A DNA stretch of 23,190 nucleotides from Azolla pinnata (Eukaryota; Streptophyta; Polypodiopsida; Salviniales; Salviniaceae). Made by a program: the position numbers and the translations under genes. Shown here in pieces: positions 10,786 through 22,200 of this stretch; positions within the stretch are counted from its first letter, which is position 1, and every line of letters begins with the position of its first letter. The stretch lies in assembly GCA_037176905.1 (NCBI GenBank), contig JBBBWG010000670.1:86745-109934 (forward strand), in the 5' to 3' direction. The notes beneath the pieces were generated by a model. The model was given only the letters and a program-made list of their open reading frames with translations. It did not search any database and was not told the DNA's origin.

Positions 10786-10989
10786 TCCTCTTCATCCATG
10801 ACACAGAGAACAGAGCCCTAAGACTTAAGGCAACAAAGCCTCCTTCACAGAAGCTGCCATTCTTGCTTCTGCTGCTTCCCATGGGAGGAACCTGTCGCTG
10901 CTGGATTTCCTGAACTCCCTCTCCTCTGCCGGGTAAGGCCCCGCCCTGTTCTCCTCAAGGAAAAGCGTTTCTTCTTTTCGATTATGGTC

Positions 10990-11321
10990 AGCTTTGTAGC
11001 TCCAGGAGTTTAGGGTTTCCAGGGTCCTGGGGTTCTTTGGTTGTTTAGGGTTTGCAGGGCCTTTTTAGGGTTCTCAGAGTTTTGGGTTTCGCTGTTCGGC
11101 CTTTTCTTGTCGAGGGTCAATGCCATGGCTTGGTTAGCTTTGTAGCTCTAGGAGCTTAGGGTTTCCAGGGTTCTGGGGTTTTCGGTGTTTAGGGTTTCCA
11201 GGGCCTTTTTTGGTCCTGTTTAGGGCCTTTTTTGGGTTCTCAGAGTTTTGGGTCCTTGGAGCTGTAGAGCTTCTCGGTCTCGCTGTTTGGCCTTTTCTTG
11301 TCGAGGGTCGATGCCATGGCT
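10990..11321 (+). repeat. Tandem duplication in the mTERF upstream/leader region
   Basis: Copy A (10990-11130) and copy B (11136-11321) both start AGCTTTGTAGCTC, run through TTAGGGTTTCCAGGG and CTCAGAGTTTTGGGT, and end in CTTTTCTTGTCGAGGGTC followed by ATGCCATGGCT or AATGCCATGGCT. Copy B is about 45 bases longer, through an internal repeat of TTTAGGGCCTTTTTT-like sequence and about 20 bases before the CTCGCTGTT segment. The duplication ends about 65 bases before the mTERF ATG. Confidence 0.85.
11010..11197 (+). promoter_or_regulatory. Cluster of four telo-boxes (AAACCCTAA)
   Basis: Exact TTAGGGTTT, the reverse complement of AAACCCTAA, occurs at 11010-11018, 11045-11053, 11156-11164 and 11189-11197, two per duplicated copy. 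In plants the telo-box is a known promoter element of translation-related and other growth-linked genes, recognised by telomere-repeat-binding (TRB) type proteins. Its place 190-380 bases before the mTERF start fits a promoter or leader role; the function here is inferred. Confidence 0.6.
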
Positions 11322-11357
11322 GCTGCACTGCCCCTGGCTATGACAAAATTGGATTGA
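11316..11357 (+). other. Upstream ORF before mTERF (14 codons including stop)
   Basis: An ATG in GCCATGG context opens a 13-residue frame (MAAALPLAMTKLD) that stops at 11357, 29 bases before the mTERF ATG. An overlapping ATG at 11311 opens a second short frame. Whether they lie in the mRNA depends on the transcription start, which the sequence does not show. Confidence 0.4.
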
Positions 11358-11386
11358 AATTCGGATCCTGAAGAAGAAAGTATTCG

Positions 11387-13653
11387 ATGCTCATTCGGCA
11401 CCAATCTAGCCCGTGGATAAGTCTCTGCACGAACAAGATGCAAGCGATGGATACAAGCTGCTTCTGCCGCACTGTGAGGCCGCCATGTGCTCGGAAAGCA
11501 GCGGCTTTGCACATCTTATCTGGTCTTGAATCTTTTCCTAACAGCACTTGTGTGAAGAAGATCAACTCCTCCTCACATGCCTCGTTGATGTCCAGACGCT
11601 TCGGCTCAACTTCATGGTTGGGCCCTGATCATCTGAATCATTTACCTGTCCATGTGAAAGTAGTCCAAAAGGCAGTCTGCAAGACAGAGCACATAGAGCT
11701 TGATTCCAAACGTGATCATCTGAAACTGCTTGAGAAAGAACAGAAGTTGAATGGTAAAAAATCGTCAAAGAACAAGGTAACATCAATACAATATTCTGCC
11801 CCAGATAGGCTCAGATTGGAGCAGCTAGGAGTGGATGAATCAGCATTGTCTAAATACATGCGGCAAATGTCTGAAAACATTTCAGTCGACCATGCAATTA
11901 CCTGCATAACAACACTGATGGAGATCACAGGCGTTGAAGGAAGTATGATAAACACTGTGCTATACAAGTTCCCGTCTTTGTTGAGTGAGGATATGTCAAT
12001 GTTCCAAAGCTCAGTGGCGTTCTTCTTGGAATTGGGATTAGAGAAAGAAGACATCTTGCATATTCTCGTCCACCATCCTCGGGCTGCCTGCTGTGATCTG
12101 CAAGAGTTAAGGTTAAGTGTCAATTATCTACTTTCCATTGGTCTCTCAGCAGAAGACATATCGACAGTTCTAAAGAAACGACCCCAAGCTCTGAATGCCA
12201 AAGCAGAGGACGTTCGGTACACCATAGAGTGTTTGCTGGAATTCGATGTATTACTGAAGGACCTTACGAGATTGATGACAAAGGTTCCAGACCTTTTCTC
12301 TCCGAGCATGAGAATGAATATGCGGCCTAGGTTAGAGTTCCTAAAGCAGGTTGGTTTGTATGGAGGTGCATTAGGTAAAGGTATTGCGCGACGCCCGAAT
12401 CTTCTCCAGTTTGACTTAGATTGTATGAAGCAAGCATTCGAGTACCTATCGGGATACCTCTCATCAGCGGATGTGTCAAGGCTAGTTCGTAGGTTTGCTG
12501 AAGTTCTCTTGATTGATCCTGAAAGGAAAATGGAACCTATGGTAAACTATTTGTTAAAACTTGGTGTTAAACCCGATAATTTGGGAAAAGTATTGGTCCG
12601 CAGACCTCAATTGCTGGGTTATACCATAGGTGGCCTCGAGCCGACCTTGCAGTATCTGAGGGAGCTTGGAGTAACAGATCAATTGCTTGCTAGAATTGTC
12701 ACACAAGCTCCACAGGTATCTCTAATTTTGAATTTGGACACTGTTTATTTGAAAAGAATGGGGTAAGACCATGAAGAACCTAAAAGCAAAGGCATCAACA
12801 TAAACAGTGGAGTAGATGGGACAAGTGCAGGAGAGAAATACACTCTAAATGATTTGAAGCAAACCAGGGTTTCAGTTTTTGTTCAATAAATCATAGGAAA
12901 CAACTCAAACTTAGGATTCTTTAATACCCCTTTTTTTTTTAGACCTCTCCACTGAGTGTATCCGTGATGAAGTATATCCTTTTGCTTATATTGCATTGAA
13001 GATTCATGAATGTTAGGATGACGATGTATTATTGATTTGCAGGTTCTGACATTGAACTGTGAAGAGAGACTGAAACCTGTTATAGAGTACTTGCACGATA
13101 TTGGGCTGCGAGAAAAGAAAGACTTGGAGAGGCTTTTGGTTCGGAATGCACAGCTCTTATGTTATAGTATCGAAAAGAACATCACCCCAAAGATTAACTT
13201 TTTTGTAGGGATCGGTCTGGACAGAACGGAGGTGATTAAAATTCTAGTGCTTTTCCCGTCTATGTTTGGTCAGAATATCGAGTCAACATTGGAGCCTAAA
13301 TACAAGTACTTGGTTGATGTCATGAAGCGTTCACCAAAGGATATCATCGATTTTCCTCAGGTATTGTACCTAGATAACAGCCTGTGTTTTCATTCATCTA
13401 ATCTAGGATAGAATGTACTCCACATAGTTCCATTTTTTTCTTACGCACTGCCGTTTCTGTTGTGTGTTTGTGACATTGGCCCCAGTACTTCGGATACAGT
13501 TTAGAGAAAAGAATAAAACCTCGCTTTGAGAAATTGACAGACAGAGGTATTACAAACGTTAGTCTTCCATCGATGCTTGCATGTGTCGAAAGTGACTTTG
13601 TAAGCAGGTATTTAACTGGAGAGCCTCCTTCACGAGGGCCCTATAATGTATGA
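11387..13653 (+). CDS. mTERF family protein, organelle-targeted
   Basis: Plant mTERF proteins bind organelle nucleic acids and act in transcription termination, splicing or stability of plastid or mitochondrial RNA. Exons 11387-12715, 13043-13360 and 13486-13653 join in phase 0 to 604 residues. About 130 N-terminal residues are basic, Ser-rich and of low similarity, as expected for a targeting region. From about residue 180 to 575 there are roughly nine helical repeats of about 30-36 residues, recognisable by a leucine-rich helix, a (L/V)G(L/V) turn and a proline-containing P-x-L/F segment such as HHPRA, KRPQAL, RRPNLL, RRPQLLGY and LFPSMF. The end, FGYSLEKRIKPRFEKL followed by SLPSML, is typical of plant mTERFs. 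The start is the first ATG after an in-frame stop at 11369; residues 18 and 21 are alternative Met starts. I cannot assign it to a numbered mTERF or choose plastid over mitochondrion. Confidence 0.92.
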
Positions 13654-14489
13654 GTCGAGATGGTCCAACAAGAAAATGTACTGATTAGCTCCCGAGTGAT
13701 GTACATGGATTAAGGCCAGCTATCGAATCGAAGATTCCGAGAGTTCTAGGGAGACAATTTCCTTGTACCATGTACAAAAGAGAGAGCCAGGCATATTGTG
13801 GTAAAATCATTGTTGAGGGTGTTCAAGTTTCTTCAATAGAAAACTCATCCTGAAATTTTGACACTCTAATTGTCTTTATATACACGTACACAGTGCTCAT
13901 TGCAAAATTTGAGGGGTTTTTTTGGCCATTCAAATAATTGACAAGCTTTCATGTTAATTGCTCATGTTTGTTGTTTTGGCAAGAGATGGATCATTTGCAG
14001 CAAACTTCAGATTATAATCTTTCCTATTCAGACAGAGTTAGGACTTTTGCCAGATGATGCACCACATCGTACCCTCATTTTTCCTGCATCTCTCTCATAA
14101 AATTTGCAATGGGAATAGGATTATCTCCTATTCTCATATTGTAATTAATTCATGCTTTGGGAATAGAATTAGCGTTGTCAATTGCAGATAACAAAATACC
14201 CAAGTTGTTTGTGATTCATGACATTCCCATGCCAGTGATATAAGTAAGGCTAGCAATATTAAACGTTCAATCAAAATTGCGATTTTTCTGATTCTTACGT
14301 AACAGCAAAACAATTCATCACAACCTAGTACCCCATTCTCGTGGGCAATAAATCAAATAATCAAGGTACTATGGTTGCACCTGCTTTGCGTCATTGTATA
14401 CAAACCAGTGATCCACATGATGGGCTACTCAACCAGCCTGATCATCATGAGTAAGATGATGCAACGGTTCAAGAGGGCTCTTTACTTTC
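13654..14489. other. Convergent spacer between mTERF and PMT genes
   Basis: The 3' ends of two genes on opposite strands face each other here. The region must hold both 3' UTRs. It is AT-rich and has no coding segment, repeat or clear hairpin that I can support. An AATAAA at 14348 lies nearly 700 bases past the mTERF stop, so it is a poor candidate. Confidence 0.5.
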
Positions 14490-17400
14490 CTAAGAACTTT
14501 TATCATCTGATGATCTCCAGAATGTTTTCTGACATATGAGAACCCTCTCAGTGTCATCATCAGCTTTTTCCGTCAGGTGTTTACTGCATTTCCACCGAAT
14601 AGCTTCTCCAAAACTGGACACATCATCAATAAATTTGGTCGAATCACGAACAATGACATGCGCTTCAGGTCTCAAGATACGGTCCATCTCTAGGAGCACA
14701 AACTTCATGTCACATCTGACCAGCGGAAACAAAACATGCAGACATGTTACTAAAGCTGAGAAGACATCTTATCAAATTCTATGTGCAATGATACTTTCAA
14801 GAATGATATGCAATTTACTCCAGAAACAACAAGATATACAGTTAATATAAGACAGCAAGAATGCTTTGATAGATTATTTTCAAGCGTGGTTAAGCATCGC
14901 TCTATGATTAAATCTTTCTACTTGGGCACCATAGACACAGAAAAGAGGAAGAGAAGAAAAAAAACCTGTGGCTCTCGGCGGTGAAAAGACCATCAACATG
15001 AAGCAGGTCATATGTCCGGGGATAGGTTGAAAATGCTTCACACCTGAGTACCATAGTTTAAAAAAAGCTCTAAGCATTTTATCCACACATCACCCTTCAG
15101 GCAGTTACAAAGAAGAAACAAGGAGATGCAAAAGACCAACCAGTCATTCACCGTCCCAATCAATCCACGGTCATAAATGACACCAAGAGAATTTGCAGCA
15201 TATGAAGACACCACATTCATCACCCACACAGGATCGTTAATCAAAGCTGCAGCAAAGCCACCATACTTGGTGTTCATATCCATCACATTCCTTATCTTCT
15301 TGGTCTTCAGTTCTGGAAGTATACTTTTGTAGTAGTTTACAATATTGTGCCATAGTTTTGTATCCTTTTTGAAGCCACCCAAGCTACCACCAGAAAATAA
15401 CTTGGCTCTTTCTGGAGCCTCACTCAAGCGAGCTGGCCATCTTGCAGTCTGCCCTACTCCGAGCCTCTGGAAATCAAAGCCCTTCTTCACAATGCAAGGA
15501 CGTACTGGGACATACCTGGCAACATGTATATAAAAAGCTATCATTGACAATGTCGCACAAACATGGCATTGTATTAGCACATTCCTGTAGGAAATGTAGA
15601 CAACAACGTATCTGCGTAACTTTACCATGCTGCATCTGGATCAATGCTATCATCACAAACAGGCGGAATGACACCCTCTGCACGGTTATTATAGCATGTA
15701 TCATCCAGAGGCTTTTGCCAAATCGCAATATCGCCTTTCATTGCATACTGTGTGTAGCACATGCGGTGGAGAAGATCCTGAAGCTTTTCCATATTGGATC
15801 TCTGCTTTTCCTCGGAAGAACCCCATCCTTTCCAATGAACTTTGTAATTGACTGGAGGGCCTGAGAGTACCCAAAAACCTCCTGGGCGGATGACTCTATC
15901 GACCTCGAGTAGATTGACGCCACCTGACATTCATTCAGTGTAAAACATAGTGAAGATGCTACTATTCTTGAGAACCGAACTGGGGTATTTGCATACACAT
16001 AACTTACCATGGTCTGTCCAAGGGATAAGGCAACGAGAACAATGAGCCATATCAAAAGCATTAGCCGGATATGGTAAGCGTTGAGTGGAAATCACTCCTA
16101 ACATTGCGGGTATTCCTCTTTCAAGAGCAAATTGCACTTGAGCTTCATGATTGTCTCGAGGAGCCAGGGACATTGTCAATATCCCTCGTTCCAAGAGATA
16201 TCCTCCCCAACTAGCCACCTGGTTTATCCAGAAAAATTTGACTACTCTAGAGAGGCAGACGAGGTACTTTTCAAAACGAATCTGAGAAGAACAAGAAGGA
16301 CAAGAAGAAACTAACCCCACATCCTGTGTCAAGTGCAGTTCTGATGGTCCCATCTTTCATTTGTGGGAGGAGTTCCTCCATCTGATTCAGATATTCGTCC
16401 ACACCATTGGGGAACATTGTGCCTCCCCCTGGGAAGAAAAACTTTTCCCCTTCCTTTTGCATCCATCTCTGGTTTGCTTTGATCTCATTGATCCAATTGT
16501 AAGGGACATTTCTGATGGTTAAACATCATATCAAGGCTCAGCCAGTTAACATTAAAAAACTGAGTGTTTTAACTAACTTTTAAAACATTGGAATGTAAAA
16601 AGCTGTGCCAAAAATTGTGCTTTTGTGTGAAAAGATTGCCTAATTCCTATAAGTTGCCCATCCATCAACAGAAAAGGATATTGCCAACCATTTCTGTCCA
16701 AACCAAGGAAAAATCTGATGTAAGAAGCCTCACCTATACCAGCATTCATCTCTACTGCGAGGCCACAAGATGGGTATTCTGTAGCCCTCAGGTGGAGGTA
16801 TCAAGCAATCAACCCGCTCAGCAAGAGGAGGGCAGTGGCGTTCCCGAAATGCCATCCGATTGCGATCATATTTCCACCATCTCTATATGATAATAGATAC
16901 AACCATATTAGTCTGCTAGTAGTCACATCCAAGAGAATTAAAGCTATTTGCACAACGATATAAACAAACATGTTGACACAAGAACCGATGGCATTGGCCA
17001 TATAATTGAAGCCTTATCGTGATATATCTAACGCACTTTACGCCCTAAAGCACGACTAATAATAACCGACATCCGATCACGATCATATTTCCACCATCTC
17101 TATAATATCGATCTACTAGTAATCACATCCAAAGAGAATTAAAGCTATTTGCACAACGATATAACATGTTTGACACTAGAACCGACAGCATTGGCCATAT
17201 AATCGAAGCCCTACCGTGATATAACTAAGGCATTTTGCACTCTAAAGCACTAACCGAGGTCTCGCCCCGGAGCGCAATTACAATAACGAAGCAACTCTAC
17301 AAGCCAAGAAGGATGGCGATAACTCGACAACAATTGGATGAGGATTAGCCACAAAATAACACTGTGAACTAACACGATTTACAGAAAGACTAGCACAAAA

Positions 17401-17789
17401 TAAGGGAGTTAAATAGCTGGATTAGACGAGGATCGATAGTTCAGATAAGAATTATCACAATGTATAAGCATGACTAGACTGAGCAGGGGGGAAAGTCTTA
17501 CCAAGGGATCTGTGCACGGTGTAAGGTCTTGGAGCGATAGGTTGCAAGATTTGAACTGCGTGGGCACGATGCGGGCCAGGGTCCCCTGAGCTTGGCTGCA
17601 ATCGGAAACTTTCAGGCCTGTTCCGGCCACTGCATCCTCGATGCCGCGAGCCGTCCCATCGGAGCCATAGATACTCCCGAGGTAAAAGAAGAGAGAAAGC
17701 AGCAGGAGCACGGAGAATGCTAAAGGGAGCATTTTGGGCATCTTCTCGAGGGAGAGAGCATCCACCGACTTGCCTTCCCTGTCGTTCAT
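14490..17789 (-). CDS. PMT-type S-adenosylmethionine methyltransferase (Golgi, pectin-related family)
   Basis: This family (Methyltransf_29, formerly DUF248) includes Golgi type II proteins implicated in homogalacturonan methylesterification. Eight exons in transcript order: 17789-17502, 16882-16734, 16511-16316, 16218-16008, 15923-15626, 15515-15141, 15043-14966, 14715-14490, giving 606 residues, a usual PMT length. A short cytosolic tail is followed by one membrane anchor at about 20-42. Family motifs follow: [25 protein letters not shown], the SAM-binding ALDTGCG (205-211), [39 protein letters not shown], then in the second half [30 protein letters not shown] and [10 protein letters not shown]. 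Every junction restores a conserved motif. The start at 17789 was chosen because it leaves a short tail before the anchor; the same frame stays open to an ATG at 17966, adding 59 residues. Which PMT it corresponds to is not resolved. Confidence 0.93.
16853..17250 (-). repeat. Duplicated exon 2 acceptor region in PMT intron 1
   Basis: Segment 16853-17053 covers the first 30 coding bases of PMT exon 2, its acceptor and the intron upstream. A diverged second copy lies at 17070-17250. Both copies share ACGATCATATTTCCACCATC-like sequence (the first reads GCGATCATATTT), then AGAATTAAAGCTATTTGCAC, GGCATTGGCCATATAAT and CTAAAGCAC. On the minus strand both present TATAG/AGATGGTGGAAATATGATCG, so the second copy carries an intact 3' splice site and the codons for RWWKYDR. 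Confidence 0.9.
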
Positions 17790-18050
17790 CCTTGCGTGGA
17801 GCCCGCTAAGACCGTTGGGAAGAGCTAGGTAAGCTCTTGGCGAGCCCAGAAACCTCCCTGGAGAGCAGCAAAACGCTGGAAGGAAAGCCTTCCGAACCCA
17901 GGAAGGAAGGAAGCAGAAGCAGAGAAGAAATCGAGGGAAGAAGCGGGTGCAGAACGGCGGACGCAAGAATCGGTCAGGAAGGAAGGAAGGAAGAATGGAG
18001 GAAGAGGAAGCTCAGAGCTGCCATAGCCAAGGCAGGCGTATGTAGTGGAT
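17790..18050 (-). promoter_or_regulatory. Leader region of the PMT gene
   Basis: On the minus strand this is pyrimidine-rich, with two CTTCC runs (plus-strand GGAAGGAAGG near 17904-17915 and 17977-17993). The reading frame of the gene stays open from the chosen ATG up to an ATG at 17966. It is most simply read as a 5' UTR, with an N-terminal extension as the alternative. Confidence 0.45.
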
Positions 18051-18063
18051 AACCACCAGCAAA

Positions 18064-18155
18064 TACGTATCCGTACAAATATACGTCCACGTGGTATGTA
18101 CGTATGGATGCGGTCCGTACAATACGCCAGCATGTGCACCCGTTCACATGTACGT
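18064..18155. promoter_or_regulatory. ACGT-core cluster with palindromic G-box upstream of PMT
   Basis: Five ACGT cores lie within 91 bases: 18065, 18083, 18089, 18100 and 18152. The one at 18087-18094 is CCACGTGG, a perfect palindromic G-box, and three others sit in TACGTA. ACGT cores are the binding sites of plant bZIP factors, and the G-box also of bHLH factors. The cluster is 275-370 bases upstream of the PMT start codon, a normal promoter position. No expression evidence is available here. Confidence 0.5.
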
Positions 18156-19228
18156 ATGCGTATGCTAAGGTCCCTTTGCTCAAGAGAAGCTCGTAAACTG
18201 AGGTCGATTACGAGCATCGATTTGTTGTCCAGATCGTCGGGTCCATCAAAACACACTTTCCGTAACTGTAAACGGCTTTTGCCTGTTTTCGAAAAGGAGA
18301 GGAGCCTCGAGACTCCTTTCGTCTGAATCGAGCTGACAATCTACTGTGAGCCAATAGATCCCTCTGACCTCGAGCACAAAGCGATGGCAACTAGCAGCGA
18401 TGGTGGAGCAGAAAAACAGCAAGCAAGAGTTGTTGATAACGTGGCAAAATGTTCCTAGTTCCGAGCTCTAGCATAGAAGGGAGCTTTTCAACAACAATCC
18501 TTTTTTTTCATTTGATTTCGTTATGAGAACGCATTTTAAACCAGCACTACCGTGAAATCCCCGCGCTATGACCATTTGGCTGGTGCTAACATGAGCTACA
18601 ATGGCTTCCATTTGCCAAACCCAAATGCCCTACAAACAATGAAACTACTTCTCTCCAATATTCATCATAATCAGCTCAATGTGCTCAGCCTATTAATGAT
18701 GTTTGTAGCATTAGCTTCCTTAACCACATCAGAAAATTGAATTGATTTGTGGAGTACTACCAAAGATATCCACAGTTTAACAAAGATTTGTGGAGCATTA
18801 CCAAAGATAGGGAGGATACCTTTCTCATCAAAGAAATCGACTTTAACTTCTCCAATATAGTGCTTTTTGCGAGAAAACATTCGATCCGATTGTTGTTCAG
18901 CACACATGATTTTGTATCTCAAAAGCTGATTTTGATTTTTGTATGTTTATTCCGAGGCACCATTTGCGAAGCACCTTGCACTCCCTCCTATGCAAAGCGC
19001 ATTTTCCTTAATGGTCCACACATAATAGAAGCACATGACAAAGGAGAAGAACAAGCTTCCTTAAAAAGCACCGCGCTGCAATCAAAAAAGCAGGTTCCCA
19101 TAAGGGCATAAGTTAATAGTAAAGAAGGTTGATTAATTTCACTCTTCCCCAAAGTCTAAAATCGCATTCCATTAGAAAACATATTTCAGCAGTGCATACA
19201 AAGCAATGGCTATCTCATCCCCTCAGCT
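18156..19228. other. Spacer between the PMT promoter and the CCCH/KH gene
   Basis: This holds the distal PMT upstream region and the 3' UTR of the CCCH/KH gene. Open frames such as 18749-19111 have no recognisable motif. A 25-base direct repeat beginning GATTTGTGGAG occurs at 18744 and 18785 with two mismatches. No gene is supported. Confidence 0.5.
18946..18951 (-). terminator. Possible polyadenylation signal of the CCCH/KH gene
   Basis: Plus-strand TTTATT reads AATAAA on the minus strand, about 280 bases after the CCCH/KH stop codon. This spacing suits a 3' UTR, but plant signals are degenerate. Confidence 0.3.
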
Positions 19229-22200
19229 TTACTGCGACACCACTGCCCGCAACTCATCTGAACCATGCGCAAAATGGCAACGATCACCATATGTGCAAGA
19301 ACCCTTTGCAAAGTTCTCGCACAACTTCGTCTTAAAGTTGGGCGTGCCAGCACCTCCCGGTTTACTAGCAGTAATATCCATGTGCACAAGCAATTCTCGT
19401 ACCATCGTGCTAGCACGCTGAATCTGGTCAAAGGAACCTTCCATCTCGATATTCCTCAGGTTTGAATCCGACTCGTGATCTTTGACAAAGAGTTTAGCAC
19501 CAGTTGCCCTACATATAGCCTTTGCATTTGTACCTGCTTTTCCAATTATCAGACCTGCAAGAGATGCATCGATGCTTATTTTCACAGTTGACACAGACCC
19601 AAAAGATGCAGCAGCACCCACAGCTGATTCTCTAAGGTTGCCAGTGGTACCACCATTAGCTTTTCTGATTTCTTCCTCTCCATGTGCAAAGTAACACTTC
19701 TCGCCAAATCGACAGCCTTCTGGAGTCTGAAGGTTCTTGCATAATCGCATCTTGTAGCCTTCAGCACTAGGCCTTTGCGAGAATCCATCTGAAGTTCTCT
19801 CCGGAACATGAAAAGAGACATTAAATTTCCTCACTTCTTTTTCCTGATGTGCAGTTCCAACATCGACTATCTTGCATGAGTGATATTTTTGGCCATCCAA
19901 GGTCAGCCCTTGAAGAGGAGCTTTCACCGACCCACCCAATCGCCCAACATGAGAAGCTGGTTGAGATAATACCCCAGATGCTAGACCTCCAGGCACATAA
20001 TGTGAAAAATGGCACTCTTCTCCATATGGACATCCAGATGTACTGTGAGAAAATAAGAAAGAAGTTAGCCTCGTTTTGTGATGGTATTGATAATAAACAT
20101 AAGTAGACATTGCCAAAAGCTTCAAGGCAATAACGCCCTCCAGAATATTCTAATCTTTTTCCTTGTATTTCTGTATTTTCTATTCGTTCTAGTGAAGCCA
20201 CTATTAAACGAGGCGTTGGAGATTGTTCTATCAGCTACACGTTACAGTACCAGAACCGACAAATGTGTCACGAACTTGTGTGGGCTTAGTTAATATTATT
20301 TATAATATGTAGGCCTACGCTTTCTCTAGTAGGTATGCGGAATCTGCAAACACTAGCCGCAAAGTATGCAACCTGTTGTATATTATAATAGAGTGGCCAT
20401 GCATACCAATCATCCTTGAGAATGTTCTTCAAATTCATTCTTATTTTAAACATAGATGTATGAAAGAGCTGATAAGCAAGAAAGGCAGAGAATTATCATG
20501 GTATGTACAGTTTGATGTATTACAACTAATCTCCTTAACAGAGGAATGCTGGATATAGGGCATCATGGTAGTCTAATGTGGTAGCAGAGAAATGCACGAA
20601 GTTGCAAGCAGAGTGCAAACTTTCAGTAAGACAATCTCTAGGTGACCAAAGAGCTATGCAACTGTTGGAAGCTAAGGAAATGCACTAACTTATGAATATA
20701 TGAACACTAAATACACTAACAGAAACTCTCATATGGGCCTATCAATGATGTAAAATATTTACTGATAATTCTCTAGTTATCTATTTATCCAATCTATCTT
20801 CAGACATTATGATATTTCTGCTTATAAGTATACCCATTATACAGGATTAAAAATATCTACACCAAAGTATAAGAATAAACAAAACCAAAGGATGTTATTA
20901 AATTTATTCACTGTTACAAAAAATGATGATGTTTTTTTTTTTCAGAAACACATCCAAGCTCCAAAGGTCTTTCACTAAAAACTCTATTCAAAGAGAAGAA
21001 AGTGATATAGGTTACGTTAAGTCACTACCATTGTAAATTAATAGGCCTGACAATAAAGTATAAACGTCAAACATAGTCCTTTCTATTTTATTCCAAGTCT
21101 CTCAATGACGCCATCCATGAATTATTCCTTTCGCATAGAATGCACAATGCCTGCACACGGCATGTCTAGGTGAGATGTATCTATCCTAGTGAAGCTCAAA
21201 CACAAATAGCCATTCTCTATTAACGTCTATTGACATCATCCGAGGATCAGAAAAGTTTGTTCATCGGCCTTGTTTCCCTCCTCCCATTACTGGCTGGCTC
21301 ATCAAAGATAATAAGAAACTAATATGCATAGATTTGTGTGCTTCGAAAAATATTAAACGAATTAACATGCCCACGTCAAAATATAATTGAACCCACCTAC
21401 TTCTAAATATTTAATATTCCACAACTTACATACCCATTCATTCGAAAGCCCTTTAGCACATTTAGCTTTCTACATACATGTTTATGATGATTCTGACAGT
21501 GTTACAATCCAGTTAAACAGTAACAAACTTCAACTTTTCTTCCCTTGCTTAGAAAATCAACACAGTTGAGTTGATTGGCACGAATCAAACTCCAATAGAG
21601 TTTGTATCGACAAAATCAATCACTGCATATTTTGAGAATATTTACAAATTTAATTTGAATCGACATGATTTTTGCATTCGGGAAATTATAATTTCATGCT
21701 TACAAAAATATTTGCAAATTACAAAATTGAAATTTTAGTTGTGATGGAAGGACTAAAAACCTGAAGAATTTGAGGCAAGCCTTTGTTTTGCTTCCTACAC
21801 CTGTTGAAAGTGACTCCTTGTCTGCTACAAAACATTTTTTGTGTATCTTAGGGATTTCGTCTTTTTAAAACTTATGAACGGTACATAAATCCAGCTCCTT
21901 GAAGAGATCAATTATAAAATATTGATTTATAAACTTAGGGAGCTCCTTGAAGAAATTAATTTACAAAATATTACTTGAAGAGATCAATTATAATAAAATA
22001 TTAGTTGTGCAACTTTCATTGAGTATTTCGGTCACTCAACCCTGCAGATTGTCGATATTGCAATATATTTATATGTTACATTACCTAAGAAAGTATGAGC
22101 ACATATACGTTAAGCTGCCACCTACTCATTGAGTCATTGGTGGCACAATATTATACGGTTTTGAGTTCAAATGAAATCAAGGTGCTACTCCTCAAGCCAT

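Noticed and set aside
10601..10913. Open frames on both strands rich in Met, His, Thr, Cys, Val and Tyr
   Set aside because: They translate the CATA/CATG tetranucleotide tract only.
15038..16061. Several overlapping plus- and minus-strand frames over the PMT gene
   Set aside because: They are shadows of PMT exons or read into introns; the exon chain with conserved motifs explains the region.
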